Made by a program: the position numbers and the translations under genes. 64,000 nt of DNA, taken from Polynucleobacter wuianus (GTDB taxonomy: Bacteria > Pseudomonadota > Gammaproteobacteria > Burkholderiales > Burkholderiaceae). Location: NCBI RefSeq assembly GCF_001659725.1, contig NZ_CP015922.1, positions 682,001-746,000 of the forward strand, given 5' to 3'. This document shows positions 50,711-59,831 of the stretch, one piece after another (the first letter of the stretch is position 1; each line of letters begins with the position of its first letter). A model generated the notes under the pieces. It had not been told where the DNA came from. It ran no database searches and worked only from the letters and a program-made list of their open reading frames with translations.

Positions 50711-50791
50711 ATGAAAGCCTCAGATAGTTTTGCAATCTTGTTGATTTTGATTGCACTGTCTTATGCGGTGAGCATGTTTGTAGCGAACTAA
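50711..50791 (+). CDS. Very small membrane peptide (26 aa)
   Basis: A 26-codon frame preceded by GGAGAG. Residues 7-25 (FAILLILIALSYAVSMFVA) are entirely hydrophobic and would form one membrane helix, flanked by MKASDS at the front. No family is recognised. The strong ribosome site, hydrophobic helix and position in an otherwise gene-free 365-bp gap support it. It resembles other tiny membrane peptides that regulate membrane partners, but nothing here shows a partner. Confidence 0.5.
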   Translation: MKASDSFAILLILIALSYAVSMFVAN

Positions 50792-50824
50792 TTTTTCGTC
50801 ACAAACTAGCAGGCAGGTTGTAAA

Positions 50825-50848
50825 TAAAAAAGGCACCCGCAGGTGCCT
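50825..50848 (-). terminator. Terminator of the Bax-inhibitor-like gene
   Basis: AGGCACC (50831-50837) and GGTGCCT (50842-50848) pair around CGCA. On the minus strand the stem is followed by TTTTTT (plus-strand A run at 50826-50831). It is 45 bp after the stop of the minus-strand gene. Confidence 0.85.
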
Positions 50849-50892
50849 TCTGAGAACAACACACTAAAGTTTCTAGTGCGTCTTTATCTCCC

Positions 50893-51594
50893 TTAATCGC
50901 GATTACCACCAACGATACCCAAGAGGGCAAGTAAATTGGTGAAGACGTTGTAAACATCTAAATAGATCGCTAATGTAGCCATGATGTAGTTGGTTTCGCC
51001 ACCATTAATGACGCGTTGCACGTCAACCAAGATGAAGGCAGAGAAGATCGCTATAGCCAACACCATCACAGTCAACATCAAAGCAGGCAACTGCAACCAG
51101 ATGTTTGCTAGAGAGGCCACGATCAAGAGCAGTACGCCTACCATTAACCATTTGCCAAGGCCAGCAAAGTCACTCTTGCTCACAGTAGCAATGGTTGCCA
51201 TGGTTGCAAAGATGGCTGCTGTTCCGCCGAAGGACAGCATGATTAGGGCGGCGCCGTTGCTATAGCTATTGAGCGTGAAGCCTACTAGGCGAGAGAGCAT
51301 GATGCCCATGAAGAAGGTGAAGCCCAGCAATAGGAGTACCCCTACGCCAGTGTCTTTATTCTTTTCAATTGCCCAGAAGAATCCAAAGGCAATTGCCATG
51401 AAAACGATAAAGCCTAAGAAAGGGCTGCCAGAGAAAAGGTCAAGACCCATTGCTACGCCGAGCCATGCGCCGATAACGGTTGGCACCATAGATAGCGCCA
51501 ACAGGGCATAGGTATTGCGCAGTACGCGATTGCGTACCTGGACGGTACTAATTGAGCCGGATTGGCCAAAGCCGTAAGAGTTCAGATCACTCAT
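50893..51594 (-). CDS. Bax inhibitor-1/YccA-family membrane protein
   Basis: About 233 residues from ATG 51594 (MSDLNSYGFG), with AGGAG before it; the frame opens earlier at 51633. Seven hydrophobic segments follow, with the family signatures VLRNTYALLALSMVPTVIGAW, GAALIMLSFGGTAAIFATMA and LYLDVYNVFTNLLALLGI-like C-terminus (IYLDVYNVF). In E. coli the relative YccA restrains FtsH. The FtsH partners hflK and hflC are encoded 10 kb away in this window. Divergent from ndk. Confidence 0.9.
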   Translation of the reverse strand: MSDLNSYGFGQSGSISTVQVRNRVLRNTYALLALSMVPTVIGAWLGVAMGLDLFSGSPFLGFIVFMAIAFGFFWAIEKNKDTGVGVLLLLGFTFFMGIMLSRLVGFTLNSYSNGAALIMLSFGGTAAIFATMATIATVSKSDFAGLGKWLMVGVLLLIVASLANIWLQLPALMLTVMVLAIAIFSAFILVDVQRVINGGETNYIMATLAIYLDVYNVFTNLLALLGIVGGNRD

Positions 51595-51773
51595 ATTGAC
51601 TCCTTCTTTTTCATAGTTGTTACAAGAGCCCATAAAGAGCTGTTGACTCTAAGTATAGACAAAACACCCCAATTTCAAGCCCCCCTATAAAAGACCTACA
51701 AATTAAGGGCTTATGTCTTGTAAATTCAAGGGCTTAGCCCTACAGACATAGGGGTAAATACGGTCAAGCAATG

Positions 51774-51779
51774 TATAAT
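51774..51779 (+). promoter_or_regulatory. -10 element upstream of ndk
   Basis: TATAAT at 51774-51779, 75 bp before the ndk start, without a convincing -35 box. A direct repeat, AATT(C)AAGGGCTTA, lies upstream at 51701-51713 and 51723-51736. Confidence 0.45.
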
Positions 51780-51854
51780 TCGGGGGTCGTTGAGCTAGGG
51801 CGGTTTATTGGCCTTAACCAACAAATACCTTTGAAATCACTATTGGAGTCTTGA

Positions 51855-52280
51855 ATGGCAATTGAACGCACCCTTTCTATTATCAAACCTGATGCTGTCG
51901 CTAAAAACGTCATCGGCAAAATCTATGACCGTTTTGAATCTGCTGGTTTGAAGATTGTTGCTTCCAGAATGGCGCATTTGTCACAAAACGAAGCGGAGCA
52001 ATTCTATGGCGTTCACAAAGACCGTCCTTTCTTCAAAGACTTGGTGAACTTCATGATTTCTGGTCCAGTCATGATTCAAGTATTGCAAGGCGAAGGCGCT
52101 ATTGCTAAGAATCGCGATTTGATGGGCGCTACCGATCCGAAGAAAGCAGAAAAAGGCACAATCCGTGCTGATTTTGCAGACAGCATTGATGCGAACGCTG
52201 TGCACGGTTCTGATGCTCCTGAAACAGCTGCTGTGGAAGTTGCATTCTTCTTCCCTGGCATGAATGTTTTCAATCGTTAA
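51855..52280 (+). CDS. ndk: Nucleoside diphosphate kinase
   Basis: 141 residues. The family start ERTLSIIKPDAVAKN, RMAHLSQNEAEQFY, and RDLMGATDPKKAEKGTIRADF are visible, with the catalytic His117 in NAVHGSDAPETAAVE. It transfers the gamma phosphate between nucleoside triphosphates. GGAG precedes the ATG. It starts the conserved block ending in hisZ. Confidence 0.97.
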   Translation: MAIERTLSIIKPDAVAKNVIGKIYDRFESAGLKIVASRMAHLSQNEAEQFYGVHKDRPFFKDLVNFMISGPVMIQVLQGEGAIAKNRDLMGATDPKKAEKGTIRADFADSIDANAVHGSDAPETAAVEVAFFFPGMNVFNR

Positions 52281-52311
52281 TCAACAACCTATTTATTGAT
52301 AAGTAGGCGCA

Positions 52312-53520
52312 TTGACCTCCCCGCGCGTAAATCTCTTAGATTTTGACGCTGACCAAATGGCGGCGTATGTCGCGGGGTTGAATGAAAAGCCCTTTAGGGC
52401 AAAGCAACTCATGCAGTGGATACACCAACGCGGCGTGTCTGACATTAATGACATGAGTGATTTGGCAAAAAGCTTTCGAGCCACATTGCTTGATAAAGCA
52501 GAAGTACTCTCTCTTCCTGTTATTAAAGATGAACACGCCCATGACGGCACACGCAAGTGGCTATTGGACGTGGGGGCTGGCAATGCAGTTGAGTCTGTCT
52601 TTATTCCTGAGGATGACAGAGGTACTTTATGCATCTCTTCTCAAGCGGGTTGTGCAGTCAATTGCCGTTTTTGCTCAACAGGGCATCAAGGCTTCTCTCG
52701 CAATCTGACTTCCGGTGAAATCATCGGACAACTCTGGTTTGCAGAACATCTTTTGCGTAACGACCCAGATGCGGTCCGCAGAATTGAAAAATTTCCAACC
52801 CCAGGCTGGGAGTACACTGGTCGTGTGATTTCAAATGTGGTGATGATGGGCATGGGCGAACCTTTGCTCAACTATGACAACGTGGTTTCTGCATTGCGTT
52901 TAATGCTTGATGACAGAGCCTATGGCTTATCCCGTCGTCGCGTGACTGTATCAACCTCTGGTGTTGTGCCGATGATTGATCGTCTTGCGCAAGATTGCCC
53001 AGTAGCATTGGCAGTGTCATTGCATGCACCAAACGATACCTTGCGTGATCAATTGGTGCCACTGAATCAAAAATATCCTTTACGTGAATTACTCGATGCA
53101 TGTGAGCGTTATTTGCCATTTGCGCCAAGAGACTTTTTGACCTTTGAATATTGCATGCTCGATGGTGTTAATGATTCCGATATTCAAGCAAAAGAATTAG
53201 TACGTTTACTCAAGAACATCAAATGCAAAATTAATTTGATTCCTTTCAATCCATTCCCAGAATCTGGTCTCAAGCGCTCATCAGCCCAGCGTGTGAACGC
53301 CTTTGCTAGCATTCTCTTGGATGCCGGCATGGTCGCTACAGTGCGTAAGACTCGTGGTGACGATATCGCTGCAGCCTGCGGTCAGCTAGCGGGTGATGTG
53401 GTGGACCGTACTCGAGTGCGCGAGCGTGCTGTGCATAAAGCAGAGATTGAGATTGAAGAAGTTGAGTCTGATACTCAGTCAAATGAGCGCCCCATTGAGT
53501 GGCTCAAAAAGTTAAATTAA
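52312..53520 (+). CDS. rlmN: Dual-specificity 23S rRNA A2503/tRNA A37 methyltransferase
   Basis: 402 residues from TTG 52312. The TTG start is chosen because the family N-terminus VNLLDFDADQM begins immediately after it; the first ATG is already inside that domain. Radical-SAM CxxxCxxC is in AGCAVNCRFCSTGHQG. Later NVVMMGMGEPLLNYDNV, VSLHAPNDTLRDQLVPLN and the catalytic Cys in RGDDIAAACGQL complete the enzyme. It methylates adenosine C2. A weak AGG lies before the TTG. Confidence 0.94.
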   Translation: MTSPRVNLLDFDADQMAAYVAGLNEKPFRAKQLMQWIHQRGVSDINDMSDLAKSFRATLLDKAEVLSLPVIKDEHAHDGTRKWLLDVGAGNAVESVFIPEDDRGTLCISSQAGCAVNCRFCSTGHQGFSRNLTSGEIIGQLWFAEHLLRNDPDAVRRIEKFPTPGWEYTGRVISNVVMMGMGEPLLNYDNVVSALRLMLDDRAYGLSRRRVTVSTSGVVPMIDRLAQDCPVALAVSLHAPNDTLRDQLVPLNQKYPLRELLDACERYLPFAPRDFLTFEYCMLDGVNDSDIQAKELVRLLKNIKCKINLIPFNPFPESGLKRSSAQRVNAFASILLDAGMVATVRKTRGDDIAAACGQLAGDVVDRTRVRERAVHKAEIEIEEVESDTQSNERPIEWLKKLN

Positions 53521-53530
53521 TTAGAACCCC

Positions 53531-54799
53531 ATGAGCTCTAATAATTCACTACCGCCATTACCCTTAGGACCATCTCCTAAGCGTGCAACACGTCAAGCAA
53601 CCGTTGCCTGGAAAACCAACATCATTACTGTGGGTGGTGATGCGCCTGTGCGCGTGCAGTCCATGACCAATACTGATACTGCAGATGCTGTTGGTACTGC
53701 GATTCAAGTAAAAGAATTAGCGCGCGCTGGATCAGAGATGGTGCGCATTACGGTGAACACTCCAGAAGCTGCAGCAGCTGTACCTTATATTCGTGAGCAG
53801 TTAGACAAGATGGATGTCTTGGTGCCATTGATTGGTGACTTTCATTACAACGGCCATACCTTATTAAACGATTACCCAGAGTGCGCTAAAGCACTCTCGA
53901 AGTACCGCATCAATCCAGGTAATGTGGGTAAGGGCGCCAAGCGTGACCCACAGTTTGCGCAAATGATTGAAGCGGCCTGCAAATACGACAAGCCGATTCG
54001 TATTGGTGTGAACTGGGGCAGCTTAGATCAAGAGCTCTTAGCATCGATTATGGATAGCAATGCTGCACTTGAAAATCCGAAGACTGCGCAAGAAGTGATG
54101 ATTGAAGCGCTCATTCAGTCTGCCTTGCAGTCTGCAGAAAAAGCGGTTGAGCTGGGCATGAACCCGAATCAAATTTTGCTCTCTTGCAAAGTGAGCAATG
54201 TTCAAGACTTAGTTGCAGTCTATCGTGATCTTTCCCGTCGCTCTGATTATCCTTTGCATTTGGGTTTAACCGAAGCAGGTATGGGAAGCAAAGGCATTGT
54301 GTCTTCTACTGCGGCAATGGGTATTTTGTTGCAAGAGGGTATTGGCGACACCATTCGCGTTTCATTGACGCCTGATCCAGGTGCGCCTCGTGAAAACGAA
54401 GTCATTGTTGCCCAAGAGATTTTGCAAACCATGGGATTGCGTAACTTCACACCGATGGTGATTGCATGTCCTGGTTGTGGCAGAACGACTAGTACGACTT
54501 TCCAAGAGCTCGCTGCCAATATTCAGTCCTATTTACGCCAGCAAATGCCTATTTGGAAGAAAACCCACCCAGGTGTAGAGAATATGAATGTGGCAGTGAT
54601 GGGTTGTATCGTTAATGGCCCGGGCGAGAGCAAGCATGCCAATATCGGCATTTCTTTGCCAGGCACTGGCGAAACTCCAGCTGCTCCCGTGTTTGTCGAT
54701 GGCGTTAAAGTAAAGACATTGCGCGGCGAAAATATTGCCCAAGAGTTTCAGGTGATCGTAGATGACTATGTCAAACAAAACTACGCCGCCAAGATTTAA
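53531..54799 (+). CDS. ispG: 4-hydroxy-3-methylbut-2-en-1-yl diphosphate synthase
   Basis: 422 residues, the length for proteobacterial IspG. The N-terminal TIM barrel has VRVQSMTNTDTADA and PLIGDFHYNGHTLL. The C-terminal [4Fe-4S] domain has Cys in IACPGCGRTT and in GCIVNGPGESKHANIG, with the catalytic Glu nearby. It makes the penultimate isoprenoid precursor in the methylerythritol phosphate pathway. It lies 10 nt after rlmN. Confidence 0.96.
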   Translation: MSSNNSLPPLPLGPSPKRATRQATVAWKTNIITVGGDAPVRVQSMTNTDTADAVGTAIQVKELARAGSEMVRITVNTPEAAAAVPYIREQLDKMDVLVPLIGDFHYNGHTLLNDYPECAKALSKYRINPGNVGKGAKRDPQFAQMIEAACKYDKPIRIGVNWGSLDQELLASIMDSNAALENPKTAQEVMIEALIQSALQSAEKAVELGMNPNQILLSCKVSNVQDLVAVYRDLSRRSDYPLHLGLTEAGMGSKGIVSSTAAMGILLQEGIGDTIRVSLTPDPGAPRENEVIVAQEILQTMGLRNFTPMVIACPGCGRTTSTTFQELAANIQSYLRQQMPIWKKTHPGVENMNVAVMGCIVNGPGESKHANIGISLPGTGETPAAPVFVDGVKVKTLRGENIAQEFQVIVDDYVKQNYAAKI

Positions 54800-54829
54800 T
54801 TAAGCAAATAAGTAAAAGAACAATAAAAA

Positions 54830-56164
54830 ATGACTGACCAGAGCAAAGACAAAGTCCAAAAAATGCAAAAGACGCAGAAAATTAACGGCGTGCGCGGCAT
54901 GAATGATTTGTTGCCAGCCGATGCTGCGCAGTGGGCGCATCTTGAGCATGTCTTGCGCGATTTAACTCGTGCATATGGTTACGAGTTTTTAAGAACTCCC
55001 ATCGTTGAAGCGACAGCCGTATTTCAGCGGGGGATTGGCGAAGTAACCGACATCGTTGAAAAAGAAATGTATTCCTTCGAGGATCGCTTGAACGGTGAGC
55101 AACTTACTTTGCGTCCTGAAGGTACTGCAGCGCTCGTGCGCTCAGTCATTGAAAACAATTTGTTGTACGAAGGACCCAAGCGTCTTTGGTACACCGGCCC
55201 AATGTTCCGCCATGAGCGCCCACAACGGGGTCGCTATCGTCAGTTCCACCAATTTGGTATTGAAGCTTTAGGCTTTGCAGGCCCAGATATTGATGCTGAA
55301 ATTATTCTCATGGGTCAACGCCTTTGGGATGAGCTTGGCTTAAAGGGTGTGCGTCTGGAGATTAATTCTTTAGGTCAAGCCAATGAGCGTGCACAGCACC
55401 GTGCCGCTTTAGTGACTTACTTTGAGAAAAATCAATCGCAGTTAGATGAAGATTCACAGCGCCGCTTGTTAACTAATCCATTGCGTATTTTGGATTCTAA
55501 AAATCCAGAGATGCAGGCTCTGATTGAAGGCGCGCCAAAGCTATTTGATTTCTTGGGCGAAGAATCACTGAAGCACTTCAATGCCGTGCAAGCAATTCTT
55601 AAAGCGAACAATATCCCTTGCAAAATCAATCCGCGTTTAGTGCGTGGCTTGGATTACTACAACCTTACGGTGTTCGAATGGATCACTGATGAACTTGGTG
55701 CGCAGGGCACAATCGCTGGTGGTGGTCGTTACGATCCATTGATTGAGCATATGGGTGGTAAAGCGGCGCCTGCTTGTGGTTGGGCAATGGGTATGGAACG
55801 TGTTCTAGAGTTGATGAAGGTTTCTGGGTCCTTGCCAGAAGCGCAAGCCCAATGTGATATCTATGTATTACATCAAGGTGGCGAAACATTAACTACGGCC
55901 ATGATTATTGCTGAGCGCTTGCGTAACGCCGGTATCGATACCATTCTTTTTTGCCCTCCAGATGGCCAATCAGCCAGCTTTAAGTCTCAAATGAAGAAAG
56001 CGGATGCCAGTGGCGCAGCCTTTGCAGTCATCATCGGACCAGATGAATTGGCTAAAAATGAGGCAGGGCTCAAAGATCTTCGGGGCACGGGTGAGCAGCA
56101 GTCTATTCCCTTAGAGGGTGTGCTGGAAGCTGTAATTGACGCTCTAGTAGGCGCCTCCGAATAG
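54830..56164 (+). CDS. hisS: Histidyl-tRNA synthetase
   Basis: 444 residues. The class II motifs are visible: motif 1 VFQRGIGEVTDIVEKEMY, motif 2 RPEGTAALVRSV and MFRHERPQRGRYRQFHQFG, motif 3 GWAMGMERVLEL. The histidine-binding segment LVRGLDYYNLTVFEW and the C-terminal anticodon-binding domain follow. It lies 31 nt after ispG, the common order in proteobacteria. Confidence 0.97.
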   Translation: MTDQSKDKVQKMQKTQKINGVRGMNDLLPADAAQWAHLEHVLRDLTRAYGYEFLRTPIVEATAVFQRGIGEVTDIVEKEMYSFEDRLNGEQLTLRPEGTAALVRSVIENNLLYEGPKRLWYTGPMFRHERPQRGRYRQFHQFGIEALGFAGPDIDAEIILMGQRLWDELGLKGVRLEINSLGQANERAQHRAALVTYFEKNQSQLDEDSQRRLLTNPLRILDSKNPEMQALIEGAPKLFDFLGEESLKHFNAVQAILKANNIPCKINPRLVRGLDYYNLTVFEWITDELGAQGTIAGGGRYDPLIEHMGGKAAPACGWAMGMERVLELMKVSGSLPEAQAQCDIYVLHQGGETLTTAMIIAERLRNAGIDTILFCPPDGQSASFKSQMKKADASGAAFAVIIGPDELAKNEAGLKDLRGTGEQQSIPLEGVLEAVIDALVGASE

Positions 56165-56235
56165 AATAAGAGTTATAGAGTTGCCGGTGCCGAATATCGG
56201 TACGCATAAACATTAATTAATTAGCTTGGATTGAC

Positions 56236-56895
56236 ATGCCTTTAGATCTAGAAGAACAAGAACAGTTAGACCAACTCAAAGCGTTTTGGCAAAAGTATCG
56301 CAACCTTATCACTGGCGTTGTGACAGTTGCCTTGTTTGCATACGCTGCCTATAGCGGTTATCAATGGTGGCGCAATAGCCAAGCTTTGGATGCTTCTAAG
56401 CTCTACGAAACAATGGTGAGCGCCATCGCTAAGGGGGATAAGGATCAGACCTTCCGTGCTGCTGATGATTTGCAAAAAGACTTTGCTCGTACACCATATG
56501 CGCCAATGTCCAGTTTGATTGCTGCTCGTATTGCTGCAGATGCAGGCGATAGTGCGAAAGCCTTGGATTATTTACGTTGGGCTACTAAGAATGCTTCTAA
56601 TGATGGTTACCTTGCTTTAGCCAAGATGCGCTTGGTATCTCAATTAATCGAGCAAGGCAGTGAAAAAGATTTTGCAGAAGCGGATCAAATTCTGAAAGAT
56701 AAGCCGGTTGCTGGTTTTGAAGCTTTGTGGCTTGAGCGCCGTGGCGATTGGTATTTGGCGCAGAAGAAAAATGCGGAAGCAAAAGTCAGTTATCAAGATG
56801 CTTGGAAGAAATTAGATCAAGCGAAAGAATTTCCGGAAGAGGCACGTCGCCTCCTGAAGGTCAAATTAGATGCAGTTGGAGGTATTGCTCAGTGA
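56236..56895 (+). CDS. YfgM-like tetratricopeptide membrane protein
   Basis: 219 residues. A single membrane span at about residues 23-41 (LITGVVTVALFAYAAYSG) follows a cytosolic EEQEQLDQLKAFWQKY start; a periplasmic TPR-like domain follows (DLQKDFARTPYAPMSSLIAARI, ALDYLRWATKNA). It matches the YfgM/TPR_21 family, linked to SecYEG and periplasmic chaperones. It overlaps bamB by 1 nt (TGATG), and the hisS-yfgM-bamB-der order is usual. Confidence 0.9.
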   Translation: MPLDLEEQEQLDQLKAFWQKYRNLITGVVTVALFAYAAYSGYQWWRNSQALDASKLYETMVSAIAKGDKDQTFRAADDLQKDFARTPYAPMSSLIAARIAADAGDSAKALDYLRWATKNASNDGYLALAKMRLVSQLIEQGSEKDFAEADQILKDKPVAGFEALWLERRGDWYLAQKKNAEAKVSYQDAWKKLDQAKEFPEEARRLLKVKLDAVGGIAQ

Positions 56896-58049
56896 TGATC
56901 TCAACAAAACGCATAGTAAAGCTTGCCAGTAGAACCCTGATTCTTGGTGTAGCCGCTTTTGCTTTGGTGGCTTGCTCAGGCAACTCACGCGTACGTAAGC
57001 CAGCAGAGCTTGTCACCGTCACCAATCAATTTGATTTGCAGCCTGTTTGGTCAACCAGTGTTGGCTCATCCGAGACCTTTAACTTTCATCCGGTAGTGGC
57101 TGGTGATGCAGTCTATGCGGCATCCCATCGTGGGAACTTAGCTAAAATTGATTTGGTATCAGGCAATAAAGTTTGGGAAGTATCTGTTCCTGAGCGCTTA
57201 GCAATCGGCCCTGGATCTGATGGTCGTGTGACGGTTGCTATCAGCATTAAAGGCAATGTCTATGCTTATGATGATGCTGGTAAGCCCCTTTGGAATGTTA
57301 ATGTTGGCTCTGAAGTATTAAGTGAGCCAGTAGTGGCTGGCGGTATTGTGGTTATTCGTGCACTCGATAACCGCTTCATTGGTTTAGATGCACGAACTGG
57401 CGCGCGTAAGTGGATTTATCAGCGCCAACAATCTGCTTTGTCATTGCGGGTTGGTTATGGCATGTTGCCAATCAATAACGAAGTCATCGTGACTGGATTT
57501 GCGGGTGGTCGCTTTGGGATGATTGCGATTGCTAATGGTGGCTTAGTTTGGGAGACGCCAGTTTCCTTTCCAAAAGGCTTCTCTGAGATCGAGCGTTTGA
57601 ATGACGTAACAGCCAAACCAAGTATGGAAGGTGATATTCTCTGCGCGGTTTCTTATCAAGGCCGTATTGGCTGTGGCCAAGCGCGCACTGGCGCCTTGTT
57701 GTGGTTTAAAGATTACTCAAGTTATACCGGTACCGCGCAAAGTCGTGATTTAGTTTTCTCAGCCAATGAAAAATCTTATGTGACTGCATTTGCTACCAAA
57801 GATGGCAGCCAAGTTTGGGAGAATACCCAACTCACATTCCGTGACGTCGGTGAGCCTTTAGCTGTTGGTCGCGTGTTGCTCATGGGTGATGCACAAGGTT
57901 ATGTACATGCATTTTCACAGGCGAATGGCGAGCTGGTTGCGCGGATTCGTCATGACAGCAGTCCAATCTCAGCCGCTCCAATTGCAATAGGCGGCCTCAT
58001 CTTGATTCAATCTCAGGGTGGAAAAATCGCGGCGTACAGTCCAAAATGA
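56895..58049 (+). CDS. bamB: Outer-membrane assembly lipoprotein BamB
   Basis: About 384 residues from ATG 56895 (MISTKRIVKLASR), overlapping the yfgM stop; the frame is open further upstream but inside the previous gene. Lipobox LVACSG at about residues 27-32 gives a lipidated N-terminus. The eight-bladed beta-propeller shows repeats such as AVYAASHRGNLAKIDLVSGNKVWE, NRFIGLDARTGARKWIY and GYVHAFSQANGELVAR. It works in the BAM complex that inserts outer-membrane proteins. Overlaps der by 4 nt. Confidence 0.94.
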   Translation: MISTKRIVKLASRTLILGVAAFALVACSGNSRVRKPAELVTVTNQFDLQPVWSTSVGSSETFNFHPVVAGDAVYAASHRGNLAKIDLVSGNKVWEVSVPERLAIGPGSDGRVTVAISIKGNVYAYDDAGKPLWNVNVGSEVLSEPVVAGGIVVIRALDNRFIGLDARTGARKWIYQRQQSALSLRVGYGMLPINNEVIVTGFAGGRFGMIAIANGGLVWETPVSFPKGFSEIERLNDVTAKPSMEGDILCAVSYQGRIGCGQARTGALLWFKDYSSYTGTAQSRDLVFSANEKSYVTAFATKDGSQVWENTQLTFRDVGEPLAVGRVLLMGDAQGYVHAFSQANGELVARIRHDSSPISAAPIAIGGLILIQSQGGKIAAYSPK

Positions 58050-59410
58050 ACCCAGTCATCACTATCGTCGGCCGTCCCAATGTGGGAAAGTCGACACTCT
58101 TTAATCGCTTAACGCGTTCACGTGATGCCTTGGTAGCAGACTTCTCTGGTTTAACCAGAGATCGTCACTACGGCAAAGGCCGTATTGGTGAGCGCGCTTT
58201 CATCTGTGTAGATACCGGTGGATTTGAGCCTGTTGCTAAGACCGGCATTGTTGCCGAGATGGCCAAGCAAACCAAACAAGCGGTTGCTGAATCGGATATT
58301 GTGATTTTCTTGGTTGATGGCCGCCTTGGTATGGCGCCACAAGATCGCGTCATTGCAGATTTCTTGCGTAAGACGGGTAGACCTGTCATTTTGGCGGTCA
58401 ATAAAACTGAGGGTATGCAAGCTGGCGTTGTGACTGCAGACTTTCATGAGTTGGGATTGGGTGAGCCATTTCCGATTTCCTCTGCTCACGGTGATGGTGT
58501 TCGTGGCTTGATTGATGATGCGCTAGATTCACTTGGTATTGCTGAGCCAGACGAAGAAGATTTAGCGAACGATCCGAATCGCCCTATGAAGATTGCCGTA
58601 GTGGGCCGTCCAAACGTAGGTAAATCAACTCTGATCAATAAGTTAATTGGTGAAGAGCGTGTGATTGCGTTTGATATGCCAGGCACTACACGTGATGCGA
58701 TTGAAGTTCCCTTTGAGCGCAACGGTAAGCCTTACATCTTGGTTGATACAGCAGGTTTGCGTCGCCGTGGCAAAGTATTTGAAGCTATTGAAAAGTTCTC
58801 CGTTGTAAAAACTTTACAAGCGATTGCCGATTGCAACGTGGTCATTTTGATGCTCGATGCACAGCAAGACATCTCTGAGCAGGACGCGCACATCGCAGGA
58901 TTTATTGTTGAAGCAGGACGCGCACTTGTTGTTGCAGTAAACAAGTGGGATGGTATCGATGCTTACGTAAAAGAGCGTGCCCGTTTAGAGATTGCACAAA
59001 AGCTGCGTTTCTTGGATTTTGCAAACGTGCATCCTATTTCCGCAAAAAAGGGCACAGGCTTAAAAGAACTCTTTAAAGATGTGGATGCTGCTTACGCAGC
59101 AGCAATGGCAAAGTTGCCAACTCCACGTTTGACTCGCATTTTGCAAGAAGCGATTGAACACCAGCAGCCCAAACGGGTTGGTATGGGTCGTCCAAAATTA
59201 CGTTATGCACACCAAGGGGGCATGAATCCTCCCATCGTCGTCATACATGGAACATCATTGAGTGGTGTGACGGATAGTTATAAACGCTATTTGGAAGGCC
59301 GCTTTAGGGATGTCTTCAAATTACGCGGTACGCCTTTGCGAATTCAGATGAATACCGCCAAAAACCCTTATGTAGATGCTGATAAGGGCAAGAAGGGTAA
59401 AAAGCGCTAG
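58046..59410 (+). CDS. der: Ribosome-associated double-domain GTPase Der (EngA)
   Basis: 454 residues. It has two G domains: first with GRPNVGKSTLFNRL (8-21), DTGGFE and NKTEG; second with GRPNVGKSTLINKL (about 187-200), DTAGLRRRGK and NKWDG. The KH-like domain follows (RILQEAIEHQQPKRVGMGRPKLRYAHQGG). It acts in 50S subunit maturation. Overlap with bamB indicates coupled translation. A hairpin follows at 59421-59447. Confidence 0.97.
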   Translation: MNPVITIVGRPNVGKSTLFNRLTRSRDALVADFSGLTRDRHYGKGRIGERAFICVDTGGFEPVAKTGIVAEMAKQTKQAVAESDIVIFLVDGRLGMAPQDRVIADFLRKTGRPVILAVNKTEGMQAGVVTADFHELGLGEPFPISSAHGDGVRGLIDDALDSLGIAEPDEEDLANDPNRPMKIAVVGRPNVGKSTLINKLIGEERVIAFDMPGTTRDAIEVPFERNGKPYILVDTAGLRRRGKVFEAIEKFSVVKTLQAIADCNVVILMLDAQQDISEQDAHIAGFIVEAGRALVVAVNKWDGIDAYVKERARLEIAQKLRFLDFANVHPISAKKGTGLKELFKDVDAAYAAAMAKLPTPRLTRILQEAIEHQQPKRVGMGRPKLRYAHQGGMNPPIVVIHGTSLSGVTDSYKRYLEGRFRDVFKLRGTPLRIQMNTAKNPYVDADKGKKGKKR

Positions 59411-59420
59411 TTTTTAGCTA

Positions 59421-59447
59421 GGGCTTGATTTTTACGAAATTAAGCCC
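59421..59447 (+). other. Hairpin between der and hfq
   Basis: GGGCTTGATTT (59421-59431) pairs with AAATTAAGCCC (59437-59447) around a 5-nt loop, with one G-U pair. AATATAGAGGG follows, without a T tract, so it does not look like a simple terminator. It could partly protect or process the message before hfq. Confidence 0.4.
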
Positions 59448-59551
59448 AATATAGAGGGTTCGGAAATACGTGTTTTAAAGGTTTGATTGAGTAAAAAGAA
59501 AAAGCAAGACTCCCAAAAAAGTAACTTAAGAAAAAATAAGTAAGGAGCAGT

Positions 59552-59800
59552 ATGAGTACCAACACCAACAAAATCCAATTGCTACAGGATCCATTTCTCA
59601 ATGCATTGCGCAAAGAGCACATTCCTGTTTCGATCTATCTCGTCAATGGTATTAAGTTGCAAGGCAATATTGAATCCTTTGATCAATATGTTGTGCTTCT
59701 TCGCAATACCGTAACGCAGATGGTTTACAAACATGCAATCTCCACGATCGTTCCTGCTCGTGCGATTGATTTCCGCATAGAAGAAGGCAGCTCTGTATAA
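59552..59800 (+). CDS. hfq: RNA chaperone Hfq
   Basis: 82 residues. Sm1 motif is LQDPFLNALRKEHIPVSIYLVNGIKLQG, and the Sm2 motif contains VYKHAISTIVPAR. It is slightly shorter than E. coli Hfq because the acidic tail is only IEEGSSV. It helps small RNAs pair with messages, so small RNAs in this genome (such as the element at 27811) could use it. AAGGAG precedes the ATG. The next gene, hflX, may start inside its last codons. Confidence 0.97.
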   Translation: MSTNTNKIQLLQDPFLNALRKEHIPVSIYLVNGIKLQGNIESFDQYVVLLRNTVTQMVYKHAISTIVPARAIDFRIEEGSSV

Positions 59801-59831
59801 AACTGGAGTAGATGCGGCACGCGCTGTCCTG

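Noticed and set aside
51701..51736. Direct repeat AATT(C)AAGGGCTTA upstream of ndk as an operator
   Set aside because: Only two imperfect copies and no regulator in view; noted with the -10 element but not called as a finding.
56187..56203. 7-bp hairpin between hisS and the yfgM-like gene as a terminator
   Set aside because: No T tract follows, and the genes are probably in one transcript.
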